Shown here piece after piece: positions 12,300 to 24,925 of a DNA stretch of 64,000 bases (positions within the stretch are counted from its first letter, which is position 1; the number at the start of each line of letters is the position of its first letter). Both the position numbers and the translations under genes were made by a program. Under the pieces are notes generated by a model, which was not told the origin of the DNA, did not search any database, and saw only the letters and a list, made by a program, of their open reading frames with translations. Source of the DNA: Hygrocybe punicea (Eukaryota > Basidiomycota > Agaricomycetes > Agaricales > Hygrophoraceae); NCBI GenBank assembly GCA_963556145.1, contig OY744463.1, positions 3,224,001-3,288,000 on the forward strand. Reading direction: 5' to 3'.

Positions 12300-12631
12300 G
12301 AAGTCCGAGCCCATCAGCGCCCTTGTTCCTGACATTCCGGAATGGGTTATTACCGTATATCGAACATCAGTAACTACAGTACCAATATTTTCAAGTCCCT
12401 TAGCTATTGCAGGTTTATTGAAGGAGGCCGGCCCTACGGCAGAAAATATACCTCTACTTAGAAGGGTAATAGGGTGTGTCACCACCTCTAAGATGTGGGA
12501 AGAGTCGGGAATCACAGGTGCTTCAATTATGAGGTGGAGAAACCTTGACAAGCAAGGTAATATTGGGGTCGTCCATGCAAAGTTTACCTACCGCCCACTA
12601 TCATTGAGAATGCCGCATAGTACCCACACCG

Positions 12632-15066
12632 TCATTGTCCACACCGTCTCCGATATTTTCCATCAGTTCTTTCAGCTTCCGTCTCCACACCCTCCCTTTT
12701 CGCATGGTGCATCTCCTGCGCCTTCTGGTTGATATCCATCGCTTCTTGGGTTGTCGGGAACCCAATATCCCAGTACCCAGGTGGTGTGCGCGCGCGCATC
12801 CAGCGTTGCCTGTGGCGTGAGATCGCCTGTTTGTGGGACAAGATCTCTTGTCGCCGCTCCAGCGCCGTCTCGTCCGCAGCATCGCCATGGTAGGCGTGGC
12901 GTTGCTGGCACGCCTTCTTGGGTGTCGAAGTTGGGGAACGCCAGAGCGGCTGCTGCAGGCGGTTCGGGAGCGGTCCGATAGCTTCGTAGTACTGAGAGGG
13001 CATTGATTAGTATTATCAAGAAAAATTGCTACGACACAGAAAACTTACATGTCGACAACATTCACAATCACCAGCCTCCATTCTCCGTCTATCTTCTCTC
13101 CTTCGCACAACCTCCTCGTATTGGAAGTCACGACCCTGGTTGCGGGTAGCATCGATAGTATAGAGCGCGTTGATTGTTTCGTTGGCGCTATGTTAAGGTG
13201 AAAAACCAGTGATTCGACGATATGTAGGACGCTACGTACGCAGACGCGTGTTGAGCATATCTTCCGCGTCCTTTATATGCGGAATAATCGTTCAGCCTGC
13301 GAGTGTCCAAGAGACTCTCCGCTGGCGCTTGCAGAGGCATAGCCGCTGCTTGACCTTTTCCTGCATCTTTTACGCGCGGGGTGCAGCTTAATATTTCGGC
13401 TTTTAAGGGTGGTTATGTCAATACTAGAGTTGGGGGTGTAAATTTGATGTTCGACGAACCTGTTACCGTCAAACCGTTGTCCTCTGACGGGCTGAAACGC
13501 CGGACGATGCTAAATTGTTGTGGACTTGAAGGTTCTGGGTGGGGTGTCCATGTTATGGCACGAATGGAGTTAGTATCTCGGTTTGCTTGTGGTGTAGACC
13601 AAGGGCCCGGTATGGAAACAGGCTTAGATGATACTGGAGACGATGTAACAGGGTCCGGAGCTGTGAAATATGTTAGATTTGTGGAATGAAAGATTGGATG
13701 TGTGGGGAAAGGACGGCGTGGAAAATATACCCTGTGAATCATCCTCAGTGTCTGATGAATATCCCCTCTCATGGACTAATTCAACGTCTCCAAAATGTCT
13801 CCGCTTCAACGGCTGCGAACCTGTAATACTCTGGGTTGGTCTGCAAATCAAGTGATTAGGCATAGGATGAATATTTGGTCCAATAAATACCGCTGGTTGT
13901 CCCCTCTTTTGCGCGGGGTTGATTTTCGATCGCTAGACAATCCATTCAATACCGCGGGAAGAAGCGGCAAACAGCTGTCGGACACGGGTGTTGGAATCGT
14001 GCGGGGGACAGAAATAGTACCCGAAGCCTTGGTTGGTGGAGCAGCAGTGGGGGGTGATGAGGTTGGGCAAAAGGACAAAGCAGCGACAGTAACCGATGAA
14101 GGGACCGGGGAAGTGTTTGAGGTGGGGGGTGGAGAGGCGGAGAGCAGTAGACTAGATGAAGGAACCAAGATAGCTGGTGAATGCAGCCGATCTGGAGAAC
14201 GAAAGCTTCGAGCCTTGTAGTCATTCAACCGTCGTTTCTTCCTCTCGCGAACTGGCTCGCGACTTCCACGATTCCTTTCATGTGGTGTTGTAGACGGGCC
14301 GTGGTTCTCTTTGTTCCCTGCGACGCCGGTCATATCAGCATATAGTTTTCGTTTCAAATCAATGAACAACCACACCATGACCGGCTGGAGAGCCATTCTC
14401 AACCATGGTCATCTCAGGGCCCATATTCAAAAACATTCGTCTCTTCTTCCAGACCCTAGCGTTTGCGCGGTTCTGCTTTTCCCTGCTCGTCTCGTTCTTA
14501 AACACCTTCAAACCATTTTCACCCCAATCCCCGTTGTTGGGTGCCCCCTCACCGAACAGCCATATCTTGAAGTCGCGCCACTTTCTGAAATCAGCTTTAT
14601 AACGGGCTTCGGCGCGTTTGTGGACGGCCAAGAGCTCATCGTACCGTGATCGTAAGGTCGATAGTTCAAGCGAAAGTTGTTGGATGCTTTTACCGGATGG
14701 TGTGCTAAACGGTATAGGGACGGAGTTGGCACAGTTAACTTCGTAGGGTTTGACTTGGAATTCCATTTCAGAATCGCACCTGCTGCAGTTGCTTTCCTTC
14801 GCGTCATCCAACTGTCTCCGGAAAGTATCTCTGTCATCTTGAGCCTTCGTCAATGCCTGTCTCAATGTGAGGTTTGTCTCTCTTTCATCACTCAGTTCCC
14901 TTTGCAGTGTGCCCGTCTGCTCAACCAACCTCCGATACACGTTCTCACTAACCAACGGCCCAACCACATGGCTAGATGACTCGTCGCGATTTCTGGAGTT
15001 GTTATACGTTGTTCTTGACTTCGAGGCGCTTTCATCTCGCATATCGAGGCAAAAACTTGGCCGCAC
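12632..15066 (-). CDS. Sae2/CtIP/Ctp1 family DNA end-resection protein
   Basis: Predicted exons on the minus strand: 15066-14376, 14317-13891, 13840-13731, 13660-13460, 13399-13240, 13187-13049, 12991-12632. All phases agree and give 695 residues; the 13459-13400 intron (donor GTTCGT) is the least certain. The N-terminal 130 residues or so form a coiled coil (LVEQTGTLQRELSDERETN), as needed for oligomerisation in this family. The middle is Ser/Pro-rich and probably phosphorylated. The C-terminus carries the diagnostic domain: LNDYSAYKGRGRYA, GDCECCRHYYEAIGPLP (CxxC), SRHRQRW and PPGYWDIGFPTTQEAMDIN. Family members activate Mre11-Rad50-Nbs1 to start resection of double-strand breaks and to remove blocked ends in the nucleus. 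It appears complete and lies between two repeat blocks, with the fold-back element ending about 110 bp beyond its stop. Confidence 0.9.
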
Positions 15067-15070
15067 AGTG

Positions 15071-15242
15071 TTGGGAAATCCGCATCACGTGATCCCGGAA
15101 CTCAAAGCCGTTCTTCAACACAAACTAGTAGTAGTGTAAATACCATCTCAGAGAGAGGCAAATATAATTCAGTTCCACATAAAATATCTTAGCAATCAAC
15201 AACCACTGTCACACTGCATCATATTTCACAATAGGTTATACT
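15071..15242. repeat. direct repeat copy A, upstream of the CtIP-like gene
   Basis: Shares with 17000-17195 the string from GCATCA(C/T)GTGA(T/C)CCCGGAACTC through CTCAGAGAGAGGCAAAT and CACATAAAATATCTTAGCA to CAACCACTG. It sits directly upstream of the start codon of the CtIP-like gene, so it probably contains that gene's promoter; AGTGTAAATACC near 15131 is AT-rich. The duplicate lies 1.9 kb further out. Confidence 0.75.
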
Positions 15243-15301
15243 TATAGCCCTGAACAGCTGTAACGGTCCTAATGGAAACACGATCATGCACCTCCATCAG
15301 G

Positions 15302-16922
15302 TTGACTTAATTTGACTTAATCCGACTTAATCCGACTTAATACATAAATTAAGACTCTTTAAGTAGTTAAGTGATTAAGTGGAATTAAGAAGGTCCATCT
15401 ACTTATTTCATCTTAATCTGCAAATTTTATAAATAAATTTTTAATTTTTATAAATCACAGGTACTACTAATGCCAGTTCGGGTGTCATGCTGGTGCTGGT
15501 GCTAGTGCCGGTCCCAGTGTGGGTGCTGAGACTATGCTGCAGTCAGCAGTATTGCCAGCGCCGTTGCTGGTTGCTGGTGCTGGTGGTGCTGGTCCCAGTG
15601 CGGGTGCTGATAGACTATGCTGTGGTCAGTGGTATTGCTGGCGCTGTCGCTGGTTGCTGGTGCTGGTGCCCATGCCGATGCTGGTGCAGGTGTTGGTGCC
15701 ACGCTGGTACTGACCTGGCAGCTGGCGCCATTGTTTGTGCTAGTGTTGGGGTGAGCGCTGGTACTGCTGATACTGGCGGAGCTGTCACCACTGTCCTTGT
15801 CGCTGTCCCTGTTCTCATCACCATCATTGTCGTTCTCGTTGTTGCTTCTGTCATCGTCCTCATTTCCATTGTCCTTGTCCTTGTGATCACCACTGGCACT
15901 GGCACTGTTGCCATGCTGGTACTGGCGTGGGTGCTGGTTGGATACACTAAAAGTAAATGCAATATCAGAAGAAAAAAGAACATGGTTTTGGAACTTTTCC
16001 ATGCTGGTACTGGTGCAGGTGCTAACATTGCCATTCTTGCTGTCCTCAGGCTTGCTGTCACTGTCATCACTGTCCTCATCTTCACCATTGTTGGCCCATC
16101 CATGTTGTCATCCACACTGCCATGTCCATGTCATCATCCTTGGCATCCTTGTCCTCATCCTCATCCTTGTCTTGGTCTTGTCACTATTGCCATCCCCATC
16201 ATGGCACATTCTACGAGAAACCTGAAGAGGGATGTGTCAATGGGAGATTACTTATTAAGATTGTGCTCGGAATTCTTCATGGTTACTGAGACAAAATGAA
16301 CAAGGACCAAACAAAGGTAAAGTGTGGACTTAGTGTTTTTTTTTGGCACGCCGCACCCTCTCAACATTACGATGGAAACAGTGGGCACAATGGCGAGATG
16401 GTGAGGGTTCTAGAGGCAAGAGAAAAGGTTAGTTGTCCCAATAGTTTCACCCCATCCTAGCCACCAGTACCCACACCATGACACAGCACCAGCATGGCAC
16501 CAGGACCACCAGCAACTACGACACACCCCAATAATATTGGGTTTTCCACTGATGCCATCCCCATGCAGCATACAGCACAGTGATGGTGCCAGGACTGGCA
16601 CTAGCACCCACACCGGTACCAGCACAGCACCAGCATCCAAGTCAGGACCAGGACCAGTACTGGCACTGGCAGCAATGCCAGTGATGGTGCCAGGACCACC
16701 ACAGCACCGACACCAGCACTATCACTGACTGGCACCATCACCAGCTGTCTAGTTCTGCTAATATATAAAAGTTAAAATTTTATGCATAAAATTAAGTAGT
16801 TAAAATTCTGTTCTTAAAATCGTCTTAAAGTTGTTAAGACTCATAATTAAATTTTAAGTCACGTTAAGTCACGTTAAGTCACGTTAAGTCGACTAAGTCG
16901 GATTAAGTCATGTTAAGTGAAA
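15302..16922. mobile_element. non-autonomous TIR element with GACTTAATCC subterminal repeats
   Basis: The left end is TTGACTTAATTTGACTTAAT and the right end, in reverse complement, TTCACTTAACATGACTTAAT. Both continue in tandem GACTTAATCC/GACTTAACGT words. No clear target duplication. The inside (15470-16060 and 16440-16740) is low-complexity GCTGGTGCTGGT/CACCAGCACC sequence that yields long but meaningless open frames on both strands, plus AT-rich stretches. The same kind of low-complexity block is at 3360-3780. No transposase is present. Confidence 0.68.
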
Positions 16923-16999
16923 TTGTGTTTTCCTGATGTCCAAACATTGCATAGTGCTATCTGTTGAGACTAGTGGCCCAATAGTCGCAGAGAGGATTA

Positions 17000-17195
17000 G
17001 TAATCTGCATCATGTGACCCCGGAACTCAACCACACCTGCCAAATGAATAATGCTGAAGTGCAGCAGTTATTCTACTCAATACAAGAAACTGCTAGTAGA
17101 TTTAGCAAGTAGTTATAAACACCCTCTCAGAGAGAGGCAAATTTAATTCATTCCACATAAAATATCTTAGCAGTCAACAACCACTGCACCATATT
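17000..17195. repeat. direct repeat copy B
   Basis: A diverged copy of 15071-15242, extended by about 30 bp of local insertions. Its continuation (caccatatatcacaat) is found after the MITE at 18449-18464, so the MITE inserted into this copy. Confidence 0.72.
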
Positions 17196-18448
17196 AGTGA
17201 TGGGGAAGTTCGGTTCGGTCCAGTTTTCGGCCTTTTTGCCCCAAACTGAAACCGAACGGTTTGATTCCTACCAAAAAATCCCAAACCGAAACCGAAACTG
17301 ACGTAAACGGTTTACGTCGGTTTGATTTCAGTCCAGACGCGGTCTGAACCGCGAACTGCATGGCCTGGGGGCCCTCCCTCCCATCTGACCTCGCAAGAGC
17401 GCTGCAAACGTCAATCGACGTGGCTAGCCTCATTACGAGCTGGGATTGGGGGTTGGTGGGCTGCATGGCCCTGTCCTAGTGAAACACACGCGTCGAACAC
17501 GTGTGTTCCGCCTCGGCTGTTGTCGATTGGGTGTGGTGGTGGTGGTGGTGATGCCCCGACGTGTCAGACGCGTTGTGCACGCGACGACGGGCGTGTTGGC
17601 CCCGCGTTGGTCCTGCGTTGGTTGTTTTCAGCGAGCGCGTGGTGGTGGCGTATGGGCCTCTCCACGTGGGTGTCCCGACGTGTCATGCGTGTTGTACACG
17701 CGCGGCAGGCGGGTTGACCCCGCGTTCGCATTGGTGTTGCATGGTGGTGGTGGTGTTGTGCCGCGTTCCGTTATATACAAATAAAATCAATAAAAGAAAG
17801 AATAAAAATAACATACCATGAAGGAGCGGGGGTGGATGCACCACCCCCCGCCGCTCGTTCCACCTCTCTGACTCCCACTCCACCCTGTTCACGTTCGTTT
17901 GCGTGTGCACGCATCTTGGACACATTGTTGTTGGCATCCGACGTGGCGGTCCTGGTGGTTGTAGCGGTCCTGGTGGTTGTGGCCATCGTGGTGGCAATCG
18001 TCGTCGTCGTCGTAGTGGTGGTGGTGGTGGCCGTGGTGGTAGTGGTGGTGATGGCCGTGGTGGCCGTTGACTGTAACTTGCTACTGTTAGTGTCGAATAA
18101 AAAAAATAAAAAAATAAACAAAGCATAGGTGGGCGGCAGGGAGTACCCTGCCACGTTTGGTCCACCTTGGGTGCTCCATCGTCCTCGTTTGGCGTATGTT
18201 GTGGGCGTTCTTGGTGGTTGCAGAAGTGTCTTGGTGACTTTGGAAGTCAGCCAAGTGGCCAACTTGCGAATATCGGTTTGCGGTTCAAACTCAGTTTGAA
18301 ACCGTTTCGGCCCGCGGCCAAATCTCCAAACCGGAGACCGAACCGTTTGGTCTCAGCCGAAATTTCCCAAACCGAAACCGAAACCAGCGGTTTCGGTTCG
18401 GTCTAAACCGGGTTTGGGTCGGTCTGAGACCGAACTTCCCCAACACTA
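17196..18448. mobile_element. hAT-like non-autonomous element with exact 8-bp target duplication and exon-like cargo
   Basis: Flanking 8-mers are both caccatat (17188-17195, 18449-18456). The ends are TAGTGATGGGGAAGTTCGGT and, in reverse complement, TAGTGTTGGGGAAGTTCGGT, followed by AACCGAAACCG-type subterminal words. Inside, on the minus strand, are exon-like blocks: about 18262-18130 encodes TYAKRGRWSTQGG and related words and matches 31094-31222 in the opposite orientation. Next comes a Thr-rich low-complexity stretch (18060-17960). Another block ends near 17822 at a GTATGT donor-like site. No transposase. It is the largest of the TAGTGATGG family here (1253 bp). Confidence 0.85.
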
Positions 18449-18464
18449 CACCATATATCACAAT

Positions 18465-18929
18465 GGTGTTGCCACGGCTAGACTAGTCATACTACACAGT
18501 CATGACTATGACTAGACTATGAGTCCTGATCAAAATAGTGGAAGTGGAAGTCAGTGGCAGTGGAAGTCGAGCTCAAAGTAGTGGAAGTCAAGCTTAAAGT
18601 AGTGGAAGTCGGGTTTACATTGTACTCTCCCATTGTCTGTATTGTATTGTTCAACACAGCATTGTTTTATTCATTCTATCTACTTGTCTACTAGTAAAAA
18701 AGGCACAATGGACTTGGAGAGGCGTGGCTCGTTATAGGCTGATTACCTAATACAGTGCATTGTGACTTACACTCACTTGATCAACTCCATGTCCTGACTT
18801 CCACTTCTACTACTTTGGTATATACTCTAGACTATTTACCACTAAAAATAATTAGTCATAATTGAAGCCATGACTTTGACTAGTTAAGCCATGACTTCCG
18901 CTCAGGAGTCGACTAGTTGACACCTGTAT
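18465..18929. mobile_element. small element with GACTAGTC subterminal repeats
   Basis: The left side carries GGCTAGACTAGTCATACTAC and AGTCATGACTATGACTAG. The right side carries inverted versions (TGACTTTGACTAGTTAAG, GGAGTCGACTAGTTGACACC). Between them TAGTGGAAGTCAAG-type words repeat in tandem (18530-18620). No coding potential and no convincing target duplication, so the limits are approximate. Confidence 0.5.
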
Positions 18930-18970
18930 GGGGGGATGCCAGAGGTGCAGGTGGCTGCACATCCCAGATA

Positions 18971-21686
18971 AGATAGGCCTCATTCATACTCAACACCTGT
19001 GACATATTTGTGACGGTCATGTGATCTGTACATTCTCACAGATACTGCAAGGGAATCCTCACAGTAGTACAAGGGGCAAATGAAGTCAATTAGTTCAACA
19101 GAGTCAAAGGAAATATACAAATATGAAGCAGTAAAAAAAGCAGTGAGAGAGGAGGGTATCGAGTATTAGCAAAATCCACCCCAAAAGTCATATGCCAGCC
19201 TTCTCAAGGTCATGAAGCAAGGAGTCAGGCAGGACACAATGGCCACGATATTTCTTGCTTGCCCAAGCTGCTTGTTTCCCAGACAAGCCCTTTCTGTATG
19301 CATCCATAAATCGAAATGCTCGAGTGGCAAACCTGTAAAGTATCAGTACAATATCAAATTAGACAGATTTTCAAGTGGAAGTAAAAATCACACACCGGCG
19401 CATACATTTGAGTTCAACAGAGTTCAAAGCTTCAAGTACATTATGCTTGAAATCAGCTTCCTTTGATGATGGTGGGAATTGGTGATACTTTCATTTAGCA
19501 CAACCCCAGCATTGTTCTATGAAGTTAAGTTCACAATGAAATGTCGGGATGAAGTAACACTGAAACCCTTGAGCTGTACAGGCCATCTCCAAAACTGATT
19601 CGACTTCAACAAATCAGGTTGGTTGTATAGGATCCTTCAACAGCAACATGTCTCAGCACCTGGTTCACACTTGAAGTGTGGGCATTTGGCTCGCAGCTTG
19701 TTCATGCCATCAAATCCCTGCTCCTGGAGGATCAATGCCATGCCTTTGAAAACACCAGCATTCTTGTGGCCTTCGGGAAAGTATAACAGCTGTGGTGATC
19801 CATCAGCAAACTTCACATCAGCCATTGGCACCTTATTCCTCAACATCTTCCCATCACTGCCATAGACAAACTTTCCACTTGCATCAATGACATTTGCAAG
19901 AACTCCAAAGAAGGGTTTGTCAGGCTTTGTGGGGAATTTAGACATGTGCCATACAGAGAGAGCATTATCAGCCCATTTAAGATGTGTGGTGGCATTATCA
20001 AACATGAGAACGTGGTCGTCATTGGGGTAATGTTTTTCCAAAATGTCCATGGCCTTGGCTGCATGTGCCAGGATGTCTGTGTTATTGAAATAGCCATCTC
20101 AAGCTTTCCCAACATGAAACAGGACACAGGCTTCTTCATCACCACTTGGGGAGCATAGCCAGCTGTAATCTGGAGAGACAAAGTCTGCAACCATAAGGGA
20201 TGCCCCCTCACCTTTGGGCTGGGGAATGGCTTTCTCATCTTGTGTACCCAGTAAGTTTTCCATTGATCATTGGCATAGAATGTTGATTTGTCATGCCACC
20301 AGAGCACTGTGCGACAATTGTTTACCTGAGGGCCGATCCGCAAGTTTGTAGCTTCCTCAATGCCATCCTTCCAAGCACACATGTTCCATTCAAGTTCCAT
20401 TCAAGTTCAGCAAGAGTGGGCAAGAATTTTGTCTGGTGATATTTGACAACATCATCTCATTCATGGCCATCAACGTATTGTCCAGTGGGACCCTTTGTCC
20501 ATCGATGATCCATCATGTGCATCCACCATTGAGCCGTGGCCAGGGAAATCGTCTTTTTGAGTGTGTACTTCTCCTTAATCTCCGGATTGTTCAAGAAATG
20601 AACTATATCCATTGCCTTGACATATTTGCCAATTCCCTGTAAGTGCATGTGAATTTCTTTTGCTAACTCACCCTTGTCCAGCAATGACACATTCCAAGCT
20701 CCATAGAGGTCATATGGGAGATCATTATGATCAGAAATAAATGACCTTGCCCACTCCTGAAGCTTTTGAGCCAGATGTGGACCTCTTTGAAAGGCATGTG
20801 CTGTTGTTTTTAATGATGTGGATACCCAGGTTGACAATGGAGAACCATCAATATAGTTCCACAGAAACATCTTTAGCATGTCAAGGCACTTTTTTAGAAT
20901 GGCATCCCCTTGGAATGGATTATGGCCAATCCCTGACTGCCTTCTCGGATTCAAGATGACTGTAATGTCGGCGAGTGCAGACTTTGCTGTGGTGATTGTT
21001 GGCACAGGAATGAAGGGGTTGTCTCCTGATGTGGGTACCTCAAGGCCCTGATCTGTCTCATCATCAGGTGATACTGACTCGAATAACTCCACATCATCCT
21101 CTTTGACAACAGCCGGTGAAGTTAAAGATCCAAGACTTGAGTGATTGACAGAAGCAGATCCCCATGTTGGCTCTGTTATTTCAGTGAAGGTTCTTGTCAT
21201 CCTTTCCAAAGCATCACAGGGTGATTGACATGGCTTCTTTTGAGCTTTAACAGGGACCTTGGCCCCAATACCATTTAGCATCATAATTCAGGAAGAAGAG
21301 GTGTTTCCGAACTCACATTTTCTTTGTTCCTGTCAAAACTTTTCTTTCTCTGATGCCTGTAGTCCTCTAGTTTGCCAGCATTTTGTGAAGCATGGTGGGT
21401 TCATTTAGGCCTCACGAATGATAAATGAGAGGCATACTTGTGTCATCATAATTTAGTCATACATTCAATTTTACTTTTCTAACTCCTTGCCACAGAGGTT
21501 GAATTAAAACAAACCACTACCCCAAAGTATGTAAAATATGCTTCTGCACAATTTGGGGAAGCCATTTTCCCTGAAATGCAATATAGCAGGAGGAGTTAGA
21601 CTTTTTCTAACAATTTGCACTATATCACCCTTAAGCGTGACATTGAAAGTCATGTGACTTGATGCGAGTATGAATGAGGCCTATCT
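18971..21686 (-). mobile_element. Tc1/mariner-type DDE transposon with TA target duplication, inactivated
   Basis: 21-bp perfect terminal inverted repeats start AGATAGGCCTCATTCATACT on both ends, flanked by TA (18969-18970 and 21687-21688). Removing the element and one TA restores CAGA-TA-CCTCATGAAC, which matches the uninterrupted sequence of the same dispersed repeat at 34357 (CAGATACCTCGCGAAC). A degraded transposase gene on the minus strand fills the interior. Confidence 0.82.
19188..21284 (-). pseudogene. DDE transposase pseudogene of the mariner-type element
   Basis: The N-terminal 275-codon frame (21284-20457) has an acidic linker and LAKEIHMHLQGIGKYVKAMD. Frame changes near 20430 and 20050 lead to NCRTVLWWHDKSTFYANDQ, HVLMFDNATTHLKWADNALS (a catalytic-Asp block) and KLRAKCPHFKCEPGAETCCC. 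After another frameshift comes FHCELNFIEQCWG, holding the catalytic Glu, then a TGA where related proteins have Arg (AK-stop-KYHQFP). An intron-like stretch (about 19335-19390) precedes FATRAFRFMDAYRKGLSGKQ and the stop at 19188. Proteins of this type are common agaricomycete DDE transposases of the Tc1/mariner-related group (recalled). It would cut and paste the element at TA. At least three lesions make it inactive. Confidence 0.8.
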
Positions 21687-21688
21687 TA

Positions 21689-22345
21689 CCTCATGAACAA
21701 TGTCCACATGTCAATTGATGCGGCCATGCATGCTCACAAGGTATACCTGCAGGTGTTCCAGCACCTACCCATACCCATACACCAAAACCCATATCTATAC
21801 CTGCCAAAACCCATACCCATGGTGACTGGTATGGGTTGGTTGCAGGTTCCCTGTGTGACCTGGGGCCCTACAACCTTGCAAACACATCACCAGTGTCAAT
21901 TGACATGATGTGTATTTGTGAGGTGGGCTTAGGCACCCCATTGTTTTTGGTCCATGGCCCTGCCATCCCTTGTGGGTTTGGTGCACTGCCAGTGCCATTG
22001 GTGTCAGTTGTTGGCCCTGGTGGGGATTGGGGGTGAGGAAATGTCTGTGGTCAGTAGAAAGGTGTAATGATAATAAAATTACATACCTGTTGCAGCAGGT
22101 GGTGGGTGCAACACCTCTGCTGCTCCTCACCTCTGTTGTGATCTGTTTGTCATCATCCATTGGTGGCCATGCTTGCTGTTGTTGTCATTTGCTGTTGTCA
22201 TGGTTCCATTGCCATTGTCATGGTTCTGCTGCCATTGTCACAGTTCTGATTCTGTTGTTGTGGTTCTGTTGCTGTTGCTGTTGTTGTGGGTTTCTGTCAT
22301 TGTGTGGTTAGTTAGTATGATATAAAAAAACATTTCAACTAAAAT
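21689..22345. repeat. decayed dispersed repeat with hairpin motif and exon-like modules
   Basis: Begins CCTCATGAACAATGTCCACA, then a CAATTG-centred hairpin, ACCCATACCC-type repeats (21765-21830) as in the 10868-11563 MITE, and a second CAATTG hairpin (21893-21905). On the minus strand, exon-like modules end with donor-like sites after GTTGCACCCACCACCTGC (near 22085) and CACCCACCCCCACTGCACC (near 22362). A Gln/Asn/Thr-rich low-complexity exon lies between. This is a relic, not a working gene. Confidence 0.5.
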
Positions 22346-22434
22346 GTGAGTACACACCTGGTGCAGTGGGGGTGGGTGCACACTGCCCACTGCTTTGTTC
22401 TTCATTGCCCACCCTCATCTGTTGTTGTTGCATC

Positions 22435-23167
22435 TAGTGATGGTACAGTTTGGTTCTGAACCTGGGTTCGAACCTGAACCTACATGAACCAAACCTAAGT
22501 TCAGTTCAAGGTTCAGGGTAATGCCTGAACCAAACCGTAGGTTCAGTTCAAGGTTCAGTCAAGAACAGAATCTTGTGAACCTGAACCTAATCTTTCACAT
22601 GTTAGTCTAATTTCTGCTGAGTAGAGACTTGGTTTTGGTCCAACTATTTACTGACTTGAAATTTCAGCACCATTAATAACAGAGTCTAGATTAGTTAGAG
22701 TTTATACTGTTGCAATTAGTGCTTCTGTAACAGGAATATTTGCAAACTTGAATATATTTTAAAATGTAAAGTTGAAATTCAGCCTAGGATGCCATGTTGT
22801 GTGATTCAGTTATACTGTTTGCAAGGTCTTTCCTTCCTGTTAAAATACTGCAAAACATTTGCAATGACCATCTGAACAGTTGTCCAGGATATTTCATGCT
22901 TACTGTGATTTAGACACATCTAACAAAAGATTCTATTGATTCATTCACAGTGAACATGGACACAGTACATGTAATTGAAGAGTCAAACCATTAGCACAAC
23001 AACAATGTAGAGTGGTAGGAAATAAAGGAAAATTCTGGATTGAGAAAATTGATTAGCTAGTATACTTGTATTTTCACAGGTTCAGCATATGAGCTGAACC
23101 GAACTTCAGGTTCAGTTCAAGGTTCAGATTTTTTTGGCCTGAACCAAACCAAACCTGACCATCACTA
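22435..23167. mobile_element. hAT-like MITE, copy 2
   Basis: The ends TAGTGATGGTACAGTTTGG and, in reverse complement, TAGTGATGGTCAGGTTTGG carry GGTTCAG subterminal repeats as in the element at 2314-2993. 733 bp, non-coding, AT-rich centre. No matching 8-mer flanks remain. Confidence 0.75.
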
Positions 23168-23757
23168 AACCAGATACCCATGGCCACACCAGCAAGTACA
23201 TGTTGCTGGGGTTGCATTCTTGCACAAAATCATTGTGATGTGAGTGGGATCAAGGGCCGATGAGTCAAATCAACTCTCACCTCCAGGGTTTGTGGGAAAA
23301 AAGACATGCAATTGCATTGCCCACAACCTTCACGTGGATCTAGGGATATAGTAACCTCGTAAAACTTATCATAAAAGGTAGAAACTGAGGAAGGGAAGGG
23401 GATAGAGGGTCACAATGCTAGTGCCCCAAAATTACTCATATTGCCCCATAGCGTAACAGCTGTCATACATACACAATTACCAAATTAGGTAAGCGCTGCA
23501 GCAGAATAGATATTTCACTTCCACAAAATTCTTTGGACCTGCAACTTTATTCCATGAAAAAATTATTACAAAATATGATTTCTTTTGTATCATCTAGAAT
23601 TTTTTGACAAGCACATGTCCTCAAAAATATGAACACAAGCATTTTCATTTTCACAAATTATTTCCATTCTAGGTAATGGATGTCGGCTTTTTGGGTGCTG
23701 ATGTGAAAATTTTGTCTGTTGAGCGAGATTTCAATTTTGTCCAAAGAGTCCCCTCAT
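23168..23757. other. spacer without a recognised gene
   Basis: AT-rich sequence with no open frame, splice-like exon or repeat that could be recognised. Confidence 0.4.
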
Positions 23758-23892
23758 AAAATTCTCTAGATCCTGGAGAAATTCTCTAGTCTCTGGAGAA
23801 ATTCTCTAGGACCTGGAGAAATTCTCTAGACCCTGGAGAAATTCTCTAGACCCTGGAGAAATTCTCTAGGCCCTGGAGAAATTCTCTGGCCC
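23758..23892. repeat. 20-bp tandem repeat array 1
   Basis: About 6.5 units of ATTCTCTAGACCCTGGAGAA with small changes at the middle bases. The junction GAGAAATTCTC is itself nearly palindromic. It is followed by a GATGGGGA-rich stretch (23893-24020), as at 26940-27165. The same 20-mer forms a second array at 26195-26385. Confidence 0.9.
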
Positions 23893-24116
23893 CTAGATGG
23901 GCCTGGGGATGGGATGGGGAGTGAGAGAGCAGGGTGGATGGGGAGATAGGGATAGAGATATCAGGGTAGATGAGGACAATGGTTGGATAAAGAAAGCATT
24001 GGGGAGAGATGGGGAGATGGGGATTTGGAATCAATGAGCACCGGTAAGCTGAGACAAAAACATGCAGATTGGAACAATCCCAAGAGTATGCTTCATAGAG
24101 CACTGGCTGAGGCATT

Positions 24117-24925
24117 GTAGAGGGCCCTTGACCCTCTGAGACCAGAAACCCGATTTATTATGAATCCGCTCGAACCCGCTCGAACCCGACCCCTCCGACG
24201 ACTCACGTTCGAACCTGACGTAACCCGACGCTTACCGACTAGCACGGCCGCTTGCATACACAACGGTCCAAACTCCTAAAGTCATGGAACTTCAAATATC
24301 GAAGATAGATCTCATCGGACTGGGATCCCAACATCGGACTTGCCTTATTCGCACCTACCATCTCCCTTATGGAGATATAGTAAAGTATATTACATCTTTT
24401 ACAGGTTTTGATATCTTCCACCCATTTTCCCTGTCATGGTCGCCTCGCAACCCTCTTCCTACTTCTCCATTTTTATTCTCCATTGTTTCCTCTCATCGGC
24501 TGAGGACTCTCGTCTGAATCTAGGTACAGAAATTTGTAGTATAAAAACGGTGCCCAAGCACCGTCTCTGAATAAGAAATCAGTTCCCCCGTTTCCTCTCT
24601 CTGAGAATTAGTCTCTCAGTAAAACCCATCGCACACATTACTCATCGGTTTCCTTGATGCTCTCCCTGTCATTCTACCATCTTTATCTCTATGTCCCTCA
24701 TCACCTGACACCTGACCCATCATACCCGACATTGTCGGCTTCGTCGGCTTAGACCAGCTTCGATAGTTTTAGTAGTTTTACTTGGTGGCTCTCTACTCTT
24801 TCCTTCTTATCATCTCACTGAAGCTTGTTAGACTATTCCTAGTCACTTCTACGCTGACACCACAGGTTAGGATCTTTATTCTGCAGCCACCCCAACCTCG
24901 CCATTACAGCATCATTACTAGCAGT
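24117..24925 (+). repeat. LTR-like repeat, copy A
   Basis: Not assigned. Confidence 0.4.

Larger units (their letters stand above)
3847..12520. mobile_element. fold-back (giant inverted-repeat) element, split by the Gypsy insertion at 4067-11805
   Basis: The left arm (3847-4066 joined to 11806-12052) is the near-perfect reverse complement of the right arm (12053-12520). Without the Gypsy element this leaves a roughly 930-bp palindrome centred on GGGTACCC at 12052/12053. The ends read CACCTGTGATTCC and GGAATCACAGGTG. Flanking 8-mers gttcaatt (3839-3846) and cttcaatt (12521-12528) differ at one base and fit an 8-bp target duplication. It has no coding capacity. A one-arm fragment of the same family lies at 27711-27848 inside an LTR-like repeat. 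Such a structure would form a long hairpin as single-stranded DNA or RNA. Confidence 0.85.
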